The position numbers were made by a program, and so were the translations under genes. Of a stretch of 18,230 nt of DNA, positions 1 to 7,821 are shown one piece after another; position 1 is the first letter of the stretch; every line of letters begins with the position of its first letter. The stretch comes from Candidatus Sumerlaeota bacterium. GTDB taxonomy: Bacteria > Sumerlaeota > Sumerlaeia > JADFCT01. The notes under the pieces were generated by a model. The model searched no databases and was not told the DNA's origin. It saw only the letters and a list, made by a program, of their open reading frames with translations. The stretch covers positions 1-18,230 of the forward strand of contig JAPLSP010000503.1 in the NCBI GenBank assembly GCA_026398575.1. Reading direction: 5' to 3'.

Positions 1-869
1 CGCCGTTTGAGCGGGGTCAGCTCCATGACATCAAAGCCGGCCTGAACCAGCGCGCGCGCCAGCTCGGGCGCCTGCGCGTGATCCATCTCCAGGCGCCAGC
101 CTTCCGATTCGCGTTCGGCGCGTTTGATGAAAGGCAATGAAGCCAGGATCGTCGCCGGATCGCCGCCGTTGGCCGTGCGAAGCCGGACGGTTTTCGAATC
201 GGAGAGCAGTTCCGCGGTCGTCCCTTCAAAAACGCGGCGGCCATTGTGAATGACCAGCACGCGGTCGCAGGTCATTTCGACCTCCGTCAGGATGTGGCTG
301 GAAAGAAAGATGGTGACGGCGTGTTCGCGCGCGACTTTGAGCATCACGTCCCGCAGATCGCGAATGCCTTTGGGGTCCAGACCGTCGAGCGGCTCATCGA
401 GGATCATCAATTCCGGCTCCGGCAGGAGGGCCTGGGCCAGTCCCAGCCTTTGTCTCATGCCGTGCGAAAACGTCGAGACCTTGTCGCGCTGGCGCTCGGT
501 CAAACCGACAAGCTCGAGGATTTCATCGAACCGCGCTCGCGAGGCGCCGCCCGACAGCGACGCCAGCATTTCCAGATTGGTCCGCGCCGGAAGGTAGTCA
601 TAGAAATTGGGGCTTTCGATAATCGCGCCGACCGGCCAGGGATCGCGCTTCCTCCCCGCCAGAACGGGCCGCCCCAGAACGCTTACCTTCCCGCTTGTTG
701 GGCGGACCAAACCCAGAATCATTCGGATCGTCGTGCTTTTCCCTGCGCCATTGCGTCCGAGGAAGCCATAGATTTCACCGCGCCGCACGGCAAATGACAA
801 TCCATCCACGGCCATGCGGCGGCCATAGCGTTTGGATAGGGCGTGGGCTTCGAGGATGGAGTCGCTCAT
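1..869 (-). CDS. ABC transporter ATP-binding protein (ABC-2 / NatA-BcrA type), 3' end outside window
   Basis: The minus-strand frame is open from an ATG at 869 to the left edge, giving about 289 residues without a stop. Visible motifs in order: Walker A GRNGAGKST (residues 38-46), a Q-loop position occupied by Glu in GAIIESPNFY (81-90, as in bacitracin/lantibiotic-type ATPases), a signature SHGMRQ (135-140) replacing LSGGQ, Walker B LMILDEP (154-160), D-loop GLDP and the H-loop His192. The SxGMxQ signature and the roughly 80-residue tail after the nucleotide-binding domain are known features of ATPases that pair with ABC-2 permeases for export of drugs, Na+ or lipids. It would act at the inner face of the cytoplasmic membrane. 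The permease is not in the window; it would be expected beyond the left edge. No strong Shine-Dalgarno precedes the ATG, so the start is likely but not certain. Substrate cannot be told. Confidence 0.93.
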   Translation of the reverse strand, partial: MSDSILEAHALSKRYGRRMAVDGLSFAVRRGEIYGFLGRNGAGKSTTIRMILGLVRPTSGKVSVLGRPVLAGRKRDPWPVGAIIESPNFYDYLPARTNLEMLASLSGGASRARFDEILELVGLTERQRDKVSTFSHGMRQRLGLAQALLPEPELMILDEPLDGLDPKGIRDLRDVMLKVAREHAVTIFLSSHILTEVEMTCDRVLVIHNGRRVFEGTTAELLSDSKTVRLRTANGGDPATILASLPFIKRAERESEGWRLEMDHAQAPELARALVQAGFDVMELTPLKR

Positions 870-1168
870 GGATTTATCTCGGGGTTCGCGATCGTTCAAG
901 GGACCCAAGGGACGGAAGGGACTCAAGGGACGATCGGGGCTGGGAGGGAGTGTAAGGGGCGCTTGCGAGAGGGGGCAAGGGGATTTCGCCAGTCCGAAAG
1001 AGAGCCTTACGCCATCTGATTTGATCTCTGCTTGATCCGATTCACCAAATCCGATTTCCTGATTGCAAAGTCTGCCCCGCTGGGAGCATCCTATGGATTC
1101 AAGACCCTGTTGGCGCTTTCCGTCCATCAAACAGCGGCCAAATTTACATTCCATAGGAGATACTGATT
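870..1168. other. Divergent intergenic spacer (299 bp)
   Basis: This spacer lies between two divergent genes, so it should hold promoters for both, but I see no convincing -35/-10 pair. It contains the 9-nt tandem repeat at 898-933 and a G-rich tail after it. A good Shine-Dalgarno AGGAGA at 1155-1160 serves the downstream gene. Short open frames crossing it have no family resemblance and I do not regard them as genes. Confidence 0.6.
898..933 (+). repeat. 9-nt tandem repeat, core AAGGGAC + 2 variable bases, 4 copies
   Basis: AAGGGAC occurs at 898-904, 907-913, 916-922 and 925-931, at an exact 9-nt spacing. The two bases after each core vary (CC, GG, TC, GA). The locus is intergenic, 29 bp upstream of the ABC gene start. 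On the other strand the core reads GTCCCTT. It shares its 7+2 layout with repeats at 8018, 12691 and 16379. Confidence 0.85.
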
Positions 1169-2566
1169 ATGTCAAAGCGATCAAAGAACACCCGGCGTAC
1201 ATTCCTCAAGCAAGCAGGCGCGGCGGGGGCAGGCGCGCTGGCGCTGCCCATGTTTCTGCCTTCGCGCTTGTTTGGCGCGGACGCGCCCAGCAACAAGTTG
1301 AATATCGCGCTGTTTGCATGCGGCGACCGCGCGAATCAAAATCTGCCGTCTCTTCTCGGCGAGAACATCGTCGCGCTGTGCGATGTGGATCAAAAGCAGA
1401 TTGCGCGCATTAAGGAAACGGGCGCAAAAGCTAAAGGGGGGGCGGGCGAATCCGTGGCGAAGGCGAAAGTCTATGAGGACTACCGCAAGTTGTTGGACGC
1501 GGAGAAATCGGTGGACGCGGTGATGATCACGGCGGGGCAGCGCTGGCATGTGCCGATGAGCATCGCGGCCTTGAAGGCGGGCAAACACGTCTTCTGTGAA
1601 AAACCGCTGGCGCATAGTTGCGAACAGGCGCGCGACATTCGCGAACTGGCCAAGAAGCTGAAACTGGCTACGCAAGTCGGCTCGCAGGGCGGGGCATCCG
1701 ACACCTTCCGGCGCAGCATGGAAATCGTTCAAGGGGGGCTGCTCGGGCAGATCAAGGAAGTGCACGTCTGGATCACGCGCGGCTTTGATCCCAGCGCAAG
1801 CATTGACCAGAACGCGGACCCGATCCCCGAAGGACTCAACTGGGATTTCTGGTGCGGCCCGTCGCCCCTGCTGCCGTTCAAGAAATACTACCTCGGCGGC
1901 TGTCTAAGGTGGGGGCGGTGGCTGGACTTCGCCGACGGTCATCTGGCCGATATGGGCGCGCACGGATTCAACCTGCCGTGGCGCGCGCTGAAGCTCGGCG
2001 CGCCCATCAAGGTGACGGCTGAGCCTGCCGAACCGGCCAAGGACGCCTATCCTTCTGCGAACATTTTCCGCTGGGAATTCCCCGCGCGCGACAAGATGAA
2101 CGCGACCACGCTGATCTGGCACGATGGCAAAAACGCCGCGCCCCCAAAGGAATACGACGAACAGATCACGGCGACGCACGGCAAAAAGAACGATGGCGTG
2201 CTGTTCGTCGGCGAAAAAGGCTTGCTCTACTCCAACGCCTGGGGCGCCGGTGGCTCCATAAAGCTCAAGGATGAAGCCAAGTTCAAAGGCGTGCTCACTC
2301 ACGATGCGCAGACAAACCTCGCGACAAGTGTTATCCGCCTCAACGGCCAGAACCACATGGGCGAATGGCTCGATGCCTGCAAAGGCAAGGGCAAGACGTT
2401 CCAGGGCTTCGAAACCGCCGCGGACGTCGCCGAGATCGCCATGACCGGCATCGTCGCCCTGCGCATGGGCAAGCCCATCGAATGGGACAGCGAAAACCTG
2501 AAAGCCAAAGGCATGCCCGAAGCCGACAAGTGGATCCACCTCGAAATGCGCAAGAAGTGGCTGTGA
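1169..2566 (+). CDS. Gfo/Idh/MocA family oxidoreductase with Tat signal
   Basis: A 465-residue protein. The N-terminus has a twin-arginine signal (R9-R10, RRTFLKQ) followed by a Gly/Ala-rich hydrophobic stretch ending near residue 37, so export by the Tat system, probably folded with NAD(P), is expected. A Rossmann domain follows: the strand-loop IALFACGDRANQN (46-58), the acidic CDVD at the end of strand 2 (71-74), a variant of the usual TPxxxH motif (TAGQRWH, 121-127) and the family hallmark CEKP (143-146). The C-terminal domain has GHLADMGAH (257-265), matching the family's GDMGxH active-site segment. The family oxidises or reduces sugars, inositols or glycosides; Tat-exported members are common in planctomycete-like bacteria. 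Shine-Dalgarno AGGAGA at 1155-1160 fixes the start. The glycine loop is atypical (ACGDRA for GxGxxG). Substrate unknown. Confidence 0.95.
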   Translation: MSKRSKNTRRTFLKQAGAAGAGALALPMFLPSRLFGADAPSNKLNIALFACGDRANQNLPSLLGENIVALCDVDQKQIARIKETGAKAKGGAGESVAKAKVYEDYRKLLDAEKSVDAVMITAGQRWHVPMSIAALKAGKHVFCEKPLAHSCEQARDIRELAKKLKLATQVGSQGGASDTFRRSMEIVQGGLLGQIKEVHVWITRGFDPSASIDQNADPIPEGLNWDFWCGPSPLLPFKKYYLGGCLRWGRWLDFADGHLADMGAHGFNLPWRALKLGAPIKVTAEPAEPAKDAYPSANIFRWEFPARDKMNATTLIWHDGKNAAPPKEYDEQITATHGKKNDGVLFVGEKGLLYSNAWGAGGSIKLKDEAKFKGVLTHDAQTNLATSVIRLNGQNHMGEWLDACKGKGKTFQGFETAADVAEIAMTGIVALRMGKPIEWDSENLKAKGMPEADKWIHLEMRKKWL

Positions 2567-2607
2567 TTTTGAAGGAGCTGGCGATGGCATATTCCTTGCC
2601 AGCAATA

Positions 2608-2653
2608 GAGGCTGGGGGCATCCGACTGTGTAAGGGCGGATGCCTCCAGCTTC
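2608..2653 (+). repeat. Inverted repeat / hairpin, 17-bp stem, 12-nt loop
   Basis: Left arm 2608-2624 pairs with right arm 2637-2653. Fifteen of 17 positions are Watson-Crick and the other two become G-U pairs if the plus strand is transcribed. It lies about 40 nt after the oxidoreductase stop and 25 nt before the next start codon. No T-run follows, so it is not a classical intrinsic terminator. It may be a 3'-end stabilising hairpin or a REP-like palindrome. Confidence 0.7.
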
Positions 2654-2678
2654 GATAAGAATCTAAAGGAAACGTGTC

Positions 2679-2978
2679 ATGCCTCGACGTGAAGTAGCCC
2701 AGGAACTTGCGAATGCGCATCGGCAATCTGACCCTGAAACGACAACAATCAAGTATTTTGAGTCAGCTCCTGCCGGTGAAATATTTCTGCTTGAAGTTTC
2801 CGACTCGGCTCCAACAATCGGGGAAATTCTGCCATTTAGGTTTCCACCTTACCACACCAATGGCGAGATCTATAGTCTGACGGTGATTTTGGTAAGTCCG
2901 GACGAATGGCTTAATGTGCAGACTGGCATTCTATCGCTGCCTGTGGGATGGAACAAAGCCACCATGGAGGATATATAA
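2679..2978 (+). CDS. Hypothetical protein, 99 aa, first gene of the accessory block
   Basis: I do not recognise this family. The product is small, acidic and soluble, with no signal peptide or membrane segment. It begins with a polar helical stretch (MPRREVAQELANAHRQ) and continues as an apparent beta-rich domain (EIFLLEVSDS, EIYSLTVILVSPDEW, ILSLPVGW). A Shine-Dalgarno AAAGGA at 2665-2670 lies 8 nt before the ATG. Its stop overlaps the next start by one base (TAATG at 2976-2980), so the two are likely translated together and may act together, for instance as partner proteins. Base composition is more AT-rich by eye than the flanking metabolic genes, as in the three genes that follow, suggesting a transferred block. 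The gene is credible from its ribosome site and coupling rather than from homology. Confidence 0.75.
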   Translation: MPRREVAQELANAHRQSDPETTTIKYFESAPAGEIFLLEVSDSAPTIGEILPFRFPPYHTNGEIYSLTVILVSPDEWLNVQTGILSLPVGWNKATMEDI

Positions 2979-3481
2979 TGCCAATAACAGCGAGAGATTG
3001 GGCGATTCCCTTTATGGAGCAGGCGCGCGAAGACCTTCATGCTGCTTGGGTGGTTCAAGCATCAGGGCAAAGCGCATCCACGTTGTGCATGCTGCTTCAG
3101 ATGGTTTTTGAGAAGATTGGCAAAGCCTATTATGCCAGGGCGGGAACTCTATCAACCAGCAGCCATGCAATTGCTTCGCATCTTATCAACGTGATGAGGC
3201 GTCATCCAACTGGCGTGGCGCTTTTTCGAAGCCACACGAATGCAATAGCATTTGTTAGCCAGCTTGAATCGGCGCATCCGCAAGTCGCTGGCAACCATCG
3301 AACACCCCCTTGGCCGCAGCTTGAATATCCGTGGAGAGATGTCACTGATACCACGGTTCTCTATCCCAAAACAGACCTTCCGCTTGTCCAGCGGGTTTAC
3401 GATCCCAGGGATCGAATTGCCGTGGACTGCCTCAGATTTGCTTGCGCATTAGAGAAACAAATGACAACAATCGTGCCATAA
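2978..3481 (+). CDS. HEPN-like domain protein
   Basis: 167 residues from the ATG at 2978. This start is preferred to an upstream in-frame ATG at 2948 because GGAGG (2966-2970) sits 7 nt before it and it overlaps the upstream stop by one base. The N-terminal half looks like a HEPN four-helix domain: WAIPFMEQAREDLHAAW (about 8-24) as helix 1, then STLCMLLQMVFEKIGKAYYAR (in two pieces, about 34-54) as the helix that typically reads LLQxAxEKxxKA, followed by a His-containing segment SSHAIASHL. The catalytic R-x4-6-H motif of HEPN RNases is not evident, so an enzymatic toxin role is not supported; a binding or regulatory role is possible. The C-terminal half (Pro/Trp-rich, then a last helix) is not recognised. 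It sits just before an ATPase/TOPRIM pair, with a 76-bp gap. The HEPN assignment is by pattern only. Confidence 0.72.
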   Translation: MPITARDWAIPFMEQAREDLHAAWVVQASGQSASTLCMLLQMVFEKIGKAYYARAGTLSTSSHAIASHLINVMRRHPTGVALFRSHTNAIAFVSQLESAHPQVAGNHRTPPWPQLEYPWRDVTDTTVLYPKTDLPLVQRVYDPRDRIAVDCLRFACALEKQMTTIVP

Positions 3482-3557
3482 GAATCCAATACAAAACGCA
3501 TATCACTCTTTCCGGCAGGCTCTTGTAAATCAGTGTAGGAAAAGGCGACTCCCTGTC

Positions 3558-4685
3558 ATGTCAGTTGAACTCAAGTCCATTTCCATACTCGGCTATAAGA
3601 GTTACCGCAATCTGGAATACTTCGAGCCAGGCCGGCTGAGTGTTCTTATCGGCGCCAATGGCGCCGGGAAGTCAAACCTCATATCTTTCTTCCGGCTTTT
3701 GTATAGCATGATGGCCAGTCCTGGCGAGCTCCAGCTCGCCGTTGAGAGCGCAGGAGGGGCGGGCAAGCTATTGCATGAGGGATCGAAGGTTACTGACGCC
3801 ATAGGAACGCGCCTGGCGCTGGCGACTGAGGCTGGCATGAAAGAGTATAAAATGCGGCTGGCCTATGCCGCGCCTGATCGGTTGATTTTCACCGAGGAGA
3901 GATGCCAGAATCTCAAAGCAGGCCGCCGCAAGCCGAAGGAGTTTGTTTTTGGAACGGCGCATCGCGAGTCAATGCTAGTTGAGACAGTCTTCGCAGGTTC
4001 GAAGAAGCCGGTGGCCGACATTCGGAATTTCCTTCGCAATTGCATCGCGTATCAGTTCCATGACACATCCTTCACCGCGAAGTTGCGAGGCCGCACAGCG
4101 CTGAGCGATGGGCGTCATTTGCATTCAGATGCTTCGAATCTGGCAGCCTTCCTTTATCGCCTGAAGCAGGGAGGCGCCAGAGACAGGCAGGCATTCAAGA
4201 GAATCCAGGATACTGCGCGTTTGGCGCTGCCGTTCCTTGGCGAGATCATTCTGGAACCGGCGAACGGCGGCAGCATCTTGCTGCAATGGCGGGAACGCGG
4301 CAGCGAAACAATCTTCGACGCTTCGCAGGCCTCAGACGGGATGCTGAGAATACTCGCGCTCGTATCGCTTCTGTGCCAGCCTTCTCGGGATCTTCCCGCC
4401 CTTCTCATTTTGGATGAGCCGGAATTGGGCCTTCATCCGCAGGCTATCTCGCTCATCGCATCGTTGATCCGGCAAGCATCCGCTCACGCGCAAGTGCTTG
4501 CGGCGACGCAGTCGGTTCCATTTGTGGATGAGTTCAAGATTGACGAGATCGTCGTCATCAGCCGCCCGGGACGGGAATCGAGCCTTCGCCGGCTTAACGA
4601 GAAGGAGTTTGAGCAATGGTTGAAGGACTATTCCACAGGTGAATTGTGGCGAAAGAATGTCTACGGCGGAGGACCGGGTGAATGA
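3558..4685 (+). CDS. AAA/RecF-like ATPase (AAA_21, COG4637-type)
   Basis: A complete ABC-class (SMC/RecF-like) ATPase of 375 residues. It starts SISILGYKSYRNLEYF, the usual first strands of RecF/OLD-type ATPases. Walker A is GANGAGKS (32-39), the signature is ASDGMLRILAL (258-268), Walker B and D-loop are LLILDEPELGLHP (282-294), and ATQS (316-319) follows where the switch residue lies. The middle (about 60-230) is the family's variable helical lid. Such ATPases act as nucleotide-dependent sensors or clamps that control a partner nuclease, as in OLD, Gabija and PARIS. The stop overlaps the next ATG by ATGA at 4682-4685, so the pair is translationally coupled. The Shine-Dalgarno is weak: AGGAAAAGG ends 12 nt before the ATG. 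No nuclease domain is fused, which fits with the partner being the next gene. Confidence 0.93.
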   Translation: MSVELKSISILGYKSYRNLEYFEPGRLSVLIGANGAGKSNLISFFRLLYSMMASPGELQLAVESAGGAGKLLHEGSKVTDAIGTRLALATEAGMKEYKMRLAYAAPDRLIFTEERCQNLKAGRRKPKEFVFGTAHRESMLVETVFAGSKKPVADIRNFLRNCIAYQFHDTSFTAKLRGRTALSDGRHLHSDASNLAAFLYRLKQGGARDRQAFKRIQDTARLALPFLGEIILEPANGGSILLQWRERGSETIFDASQASDGMLRILALVSLLCQPSRDLPALLILDEPELGLHPQAISLIASLIRQASAHAQVLAATQSVPFVDEFKIDEIVVISRPGRESSLRRLNEKEFEQWLKDYSTGELWRKNVYGGGPGE

Positions 4686-5251
4686 AACAGGTTATCGTCC
4701 TCTGCGAGGGATTCACGGAAAAGACATTTGTTCAGACTATCCTAAAGCCTGCTTTTCCTGATTTAGCATTGCATGGTGTTTTTCCTGGAAAGATGGCGCA
4801 CAAGCGCGGCATCGACGGCGATATACGGTATTCACGCGTTCGTCCGGACATCCTGGCCTATCTTAAGGATCGCTCAGGCTATTTCTGCGCCACTTTTTTT
4901 GATTACTATGCGTTGGGGACAGATTTCCCCAAAAAATCCGAAGCAAGTCATTTCAGATTGGCGAGTGACAAGTCGGCCTTGATGCTTTTCAGTGATCCAT
5001 CGCGCATGGCTGCCGGATTATACATGCCCAATCTGACGCCAGCGTTGGCCAAGATACGGAAATCATTTCCAACGCCGGAAGAAATTGATGATGGCAGGAG
5101 CACGGCGCCATCCAAGCGACTGGAGAACCTGATTCCTGGCTATGATAAAGAAGCCGGTGGCAATCTTGCCGCCCTTTCAGTGGGTCTCGAAGCCATGGAA
5201 AAGGAATGTCCGCATTTCCGCCGGTGGCTTGAATGGCTCAGAGCAATTTAA
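4682..5251 (+). CDS. DUF4276 family protein (TOPRIM-like), probable partner of the ATPase
   Basis: A 189-residue protein. It starts QVIVLCEGFTEKTFV, the DUF4276/TOPRIM opening in which the Glu of CEG is the expected metal-binding acid (residue 8). Next comes ATFFDYYALGTDFP, matching the family's TMFDYYxLPxDFP with the second acidic site. The C-terminal motifs are also typical: TPEEIDDG, APSKRLENLIPGYDK and CPHFRRWLEWL. TOPRIM domains cut or nick nucleic acids in OLD, Gabija and PARIS-type systems; whether this one is a nuclease is inference. The segment between DFP and LFSDP is shorter than I expect, and the usual HEFEALLF motif reads SDKSALMLF, so part of the active centre may be altered. 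Start and ATPase stop overlap by ATGA. I see no terminator after it; a 41-bp gap separates it from the next gene. Confidence 0.9.
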   Translation: MKQVIVLCEGFTEKTFVQTILKPAFPDLALHGVFPGKMAHKRGIDGDIRYSRVRPDILAYLKDRSGYFCATFFDYYALGTDFPKKSEASHFRLASDKSALMLFSDPSRMAAGLYMPNLTPALAKIRKSFPTPEEIDDGRSTAPSKRLENLIPGYDKEAGGNLAALSVGLEAMEKECPHFRRWLEWLRAI

Positions 5252-5292
5252 GCTCGTTCCAATTATGAAATGAAGATAAAGGCGCATTTTCA

Positions 5293-7611
5293 ATGGTCCG
5301 AAAATGGAGCATAGCGCTTCTGATTTGCGCGGGAGCGGCTTCGCTCAAGGCGGCGCCAATAATGGACGCGGTTATATTTGGCGACATGCAGTCCGAAGCG
5401 TCGCATCAGCTCGCAGCCGATCATAGCGACGTGATCAAAGGCGGATTGGATGAACCTGCGCGGAGGCTTTTGCCGCTCGAGCCTCAAGACTGGCAAGGCG
5501 GAAAAGCCTCATTCACGATAAAAGTGGATCCGGTCAAGCAAAACTACTTCACAATACGGCTCTGGGGTTCGGATACCGGTGATGGAAGCCGGCTGATTCT
5601 CTATTGTGAGGGCAAGCAGATTGGCTACCGGCATCTGGGTGACATAGATATCCTCGACACTGGCGCCTCGGAGCCGGCTTATACCGGACGCTTCTTTTAT
5701 AACACGTCGCCTTTGCCACTCGCAATGACGCAGGGCAAGACGCAACTCAAGTTTGAGATTCGGAGCACGGGCCGCATCTGGGGCTACGGAACGAATTGGG
5801 AGCAATATCAGAAAAACATGACGGCGCCATCGCGGGGGCTGTATCGCGCCTATACGCACACGGATGGTTTCTTCGCGCCGCCCTCCGATGAAAAGCAGGG
5901 AGAACCGCCAGCGAATCCTCCCGCGCGCAAAGAGCCCGGCGAGGAGGTTCTGACAAAAATCAAGGCGCGTGTCACGCGCGAAATCGCCGGCGCGCTGAAA
6001 TCGAACAAGCCCCTCGGCCAATTGCAGATGCAGTTTCTGGCGCGGAGTTATCACGTCAAATGGACGCCGGCTTATCACAACGATCAAGCGATCCGGCAAA
6101 TCATCAAAGGCGCCGACGAGTATTATCGCAGATACAAAAAAGAACCAAAGATGGCGCAGTCGGACCCGGGGATGTATAACCCGGATTGGTTTGGTTTGGG
6201 TCCGGCGGGCGAGGCGATCCATCAGCTGGGCGAACCCTTGAAGCCGTTTCTGGATGAAGCCATAGATGACGGCGCCGGACAAAAAATCGCGCGCCGCGCC
6301 GCCTGGTCGCAGATGCTTCAGGCCAGCCGCGACTGGCACAACCGCAATCGCCGCCTCTACACCAATCAATCCATGATCAACGACATGGCCACCTATTGGG
6401 CCAACCGTGGCGTCGCTGCGATTGATCCGGCCCACGCCATGTCCGAAGACAAGGCGCGCCGCTATCTTTATGAATCCATCGGCATTCAACCCTGGCTCGG
6501 CAGCGACGGCGGCAACGGCCCCCAGAAACCTCTCGGCGACAACTACTATGAACTGACCGCCAATGGCTTGACCAAGGAACTGGGTTACGTCGGCTACTAC
6601 GGCGAAGTGCTCGATTGGGTCGGCCATATCTACTACGCCACTTGCGATCCCGGCAAACCGAACTCCGGCGATGAAAAAATCAGAGCACAGCTGGCCAAGA
6701 TGGAGCAGGCGCGCTCTTATTTCCGCTACCCGATGCTCGACGCCGATGGGAACCGCGCCATGCGGATCGAGACGATCATCGGCTGGCGCGATGCGCATTA
6801 TCCCGGCGACGTTACATACAGCGAACGCTCGGACCGCGAAGGCTCGTCCATTTTTTCCGCCGCCGCCACGCTGGCTTCCCGCTCCGTCGGCGCCGCGCAA
6901 CAGATGTTCGCCGACAACCAGTTCTTCAAATCCGTCGAGGAGCTCGCGCGCGAAAACGGCACGCGTATCACGAACTCGCTGCTGGCGATTCCGGATCAAT
7001 ATGAAACCCTCAAAGCGCAACCCGCCAGTTCGTATCGCCTGCCCATGACGGCGGGCCAGCCCGATTTTGTATTTTCGGATGAGGAAGACGGCGTCGTTGC
7101 GCTCAAGCGGGGCGAGGACATTCTTTATGTATCGCTCTATTGGCGCGCGCGCTATGCGGTCAATTTCCTGGCGCGTGTTCACTACATCACGCCCCGGTTC
7201 GACCGCATCGCCGTGGTTTGCGAGGAGACGCAGTTCGAGCCGAGCGGGATGCAATACACGCGCCCGGACTGGGTGAACATGGGCTTCGGCAATGGGGGAT
7301 TGCGGTATCCCGGCAATCTGCATTCAGCCCATGCCGGCGAAAAACTTCCCATCGCCCAAATTCCCGCAGGCATTAAATTCAAACCCGGCGATGAGAATGT
7401 CTATGCGGGACGCGGGTCTTTCTACCGGCTGCAATATGGCAGCTATCTGATCGGTATGAATACAACCAAGGACAAAACTTTTGAGATGAAGGCCGCCGCA
7501 GGAATGGCGCAAGCACAAGGGCAAGAACTCATCTCGGGTGAGAAAATTGACTTGACCATCCCACTCAAAGTTGCGCCGCTGTCCACAGTGGTTCTCTGGC
7601 TGGGAATGTAA
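5293..7611 (+). CDS. Large secreted protein, probable glycan-active (lyase-like) enzyme of unassigned family
   Basis: A 772-residue protein with a Sec signal peptide (MVRKWSIALLICAGAASLKA, cleavage near residue 21). The N-terminal domain (about 25-185) is beta-rich and contains FTIRLWGSD, GKQIGYRHLGD and GRFFYNT followed by LPLAMTQGK. I associate this arrangement with secreted proteins of polysaccharide-degrading bacteria often annotated only as Tat-signal-domain proteins. A Pro/Glu-rich linker lies near 195-215. The central part (about 220-550) is helical and aromatic-rich, with YHVKWTPAYHN, DMATYWANRGVAAIDP and GYVGYYGEVLDWVGHIYYA, reminiscent of the alpha-toroid of alginate or heparinoid lyases. 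The C-terminal part is a beta-sheet domain. The catalytic residues cannot be named with confidence. The neighbouring sulfatase supports a role in breakdown of a sulfated or uronic polysaccharide. AAAGG at 5278-5282 is the likely ribosome site, 10 nt before the ATG. Confidence 0.85.
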   Translation: MVRKWSIALLICAGAASLKAAPIMDAVIFGDMQSEASHQLAADHSDVIKGGLDEPARRLLPLEPQDWQGGKASFTIKVDPVKQNYFTIRLWGSDTGDGSRLILYCEGKQIGYRHLGDIDILDTGASEPAYTGRFFYNTSPLPLAMTQGKTQLKFEIRSTGRIWGYGTNWEQYQKNMTAPSRGLYRAYTHTDGFFAPPSDEKQGEPPANPPARKEPGEEVLTKIKARVTREIAGALKSNKPLGQLQMQFLARSYHVKWTPAYHNDQAIRQIIKGADEYYRRYKKEPKMAQSDPGMYNPDWFGLGPAGEAIHQLGEPLKPFLDEAIDDGAGQKIARRAAWSQMLQASRDWHNRNRRLYTNQSMINDMATYWANRGVAAIDPAHAMSEDKARRYLYESIGIQPWLGSDGGNGPQKPLGDNYYELTANGLTKELGYVGYYGEVLDWVGHIYYATCDPGKPNSGDEKIRAQLAKMEQARSYFRYPMLDADGNRAMRIETIIGWRDAHYPGDVTYSERSDREGSSIFSAAATLASRSVGAAQQMFADNQFFKSVEELARENGTRITNSLLAIPDQYETLKAQPASSYRLPMTAGQPDFVFSDEEDGVVALKRGEDILYVSLYWRARYAVNFLARVHYITPRFDRIAVVCEETQFEPSGMQYTRPDWVNMGFGNGGLRYPGNLHSAHAGEKLPIAQIPAGIKFKPGDENVYAGRGSFYRLQYGSYLIGMNTTKDKTFEMKAAAGMAQAQGQELISGEKIDLTIPLKVAPLSTVVLWLGM

Positions 7612-7623
7612 GGGTAGGCCATT

Positions 7624-7821
7624 ATGGATCTTTTCATCCTGATATGCATAGTTATTGAAATTGTGATTTGTATAATGTTTGCGATTGACGCAATCCCGCT
7701 TTACCCCAGGAACGAGAAACTGGAAAAGATCATCCCCATAATCCTGAAAGCATCGGCAGTGATAGTTGCAGCGCTATTGGTAGCTCTTTTTGTCATACAA
7801 ATTACAAGAGAGCCGCGATAA
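7624..7821 (+). CDS. Small two-TM membrane protein, 65 aa
   Basis: I do not recognise a family. The peptide consists almost wholly of two hydrophobic segments, about residues 3-22 (LFILICIVIEIVICIMFA) and 40-59 (ILKASAVIVAALLVALFVI), joined by a short charged loop PRNEKLEKI and ending in basic TREPR. It should sit in the cytoplasmic membrane as a helical hairpin. A Shine-Dalgarno-like AGGGTAGG (7611-7618), overlapping the stop codon of the upstream gene, lies 5 nt before the ATG, so it is likely co-translated with the large secreted protein 12 bp upstream. It is more AT-rich than its neighbours, as hydrophobic codons require. The role could be accessory to export or simply structural; nothing in the sequence decides this. 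Confidence 0.7.
   Translation: MDLFILICIVIEIVICIMFAIDAIPLYPRNEKLEKIIPIILKASAVIVAALLVALFVIQITREPR

Noticed and set aside
1063..1413. 116-residue open frame overlapping the spacer and the start of the oxidoreductase
   Set aside because: It is in another frame of a clearly coding region, without ribosome site or recognisable motifs.
5509..7323. 604-residue minus-strand open frame opposite the large secreted protein
   Set aside because: Antisense shadow of a GC-rich gene, with no family motifs.
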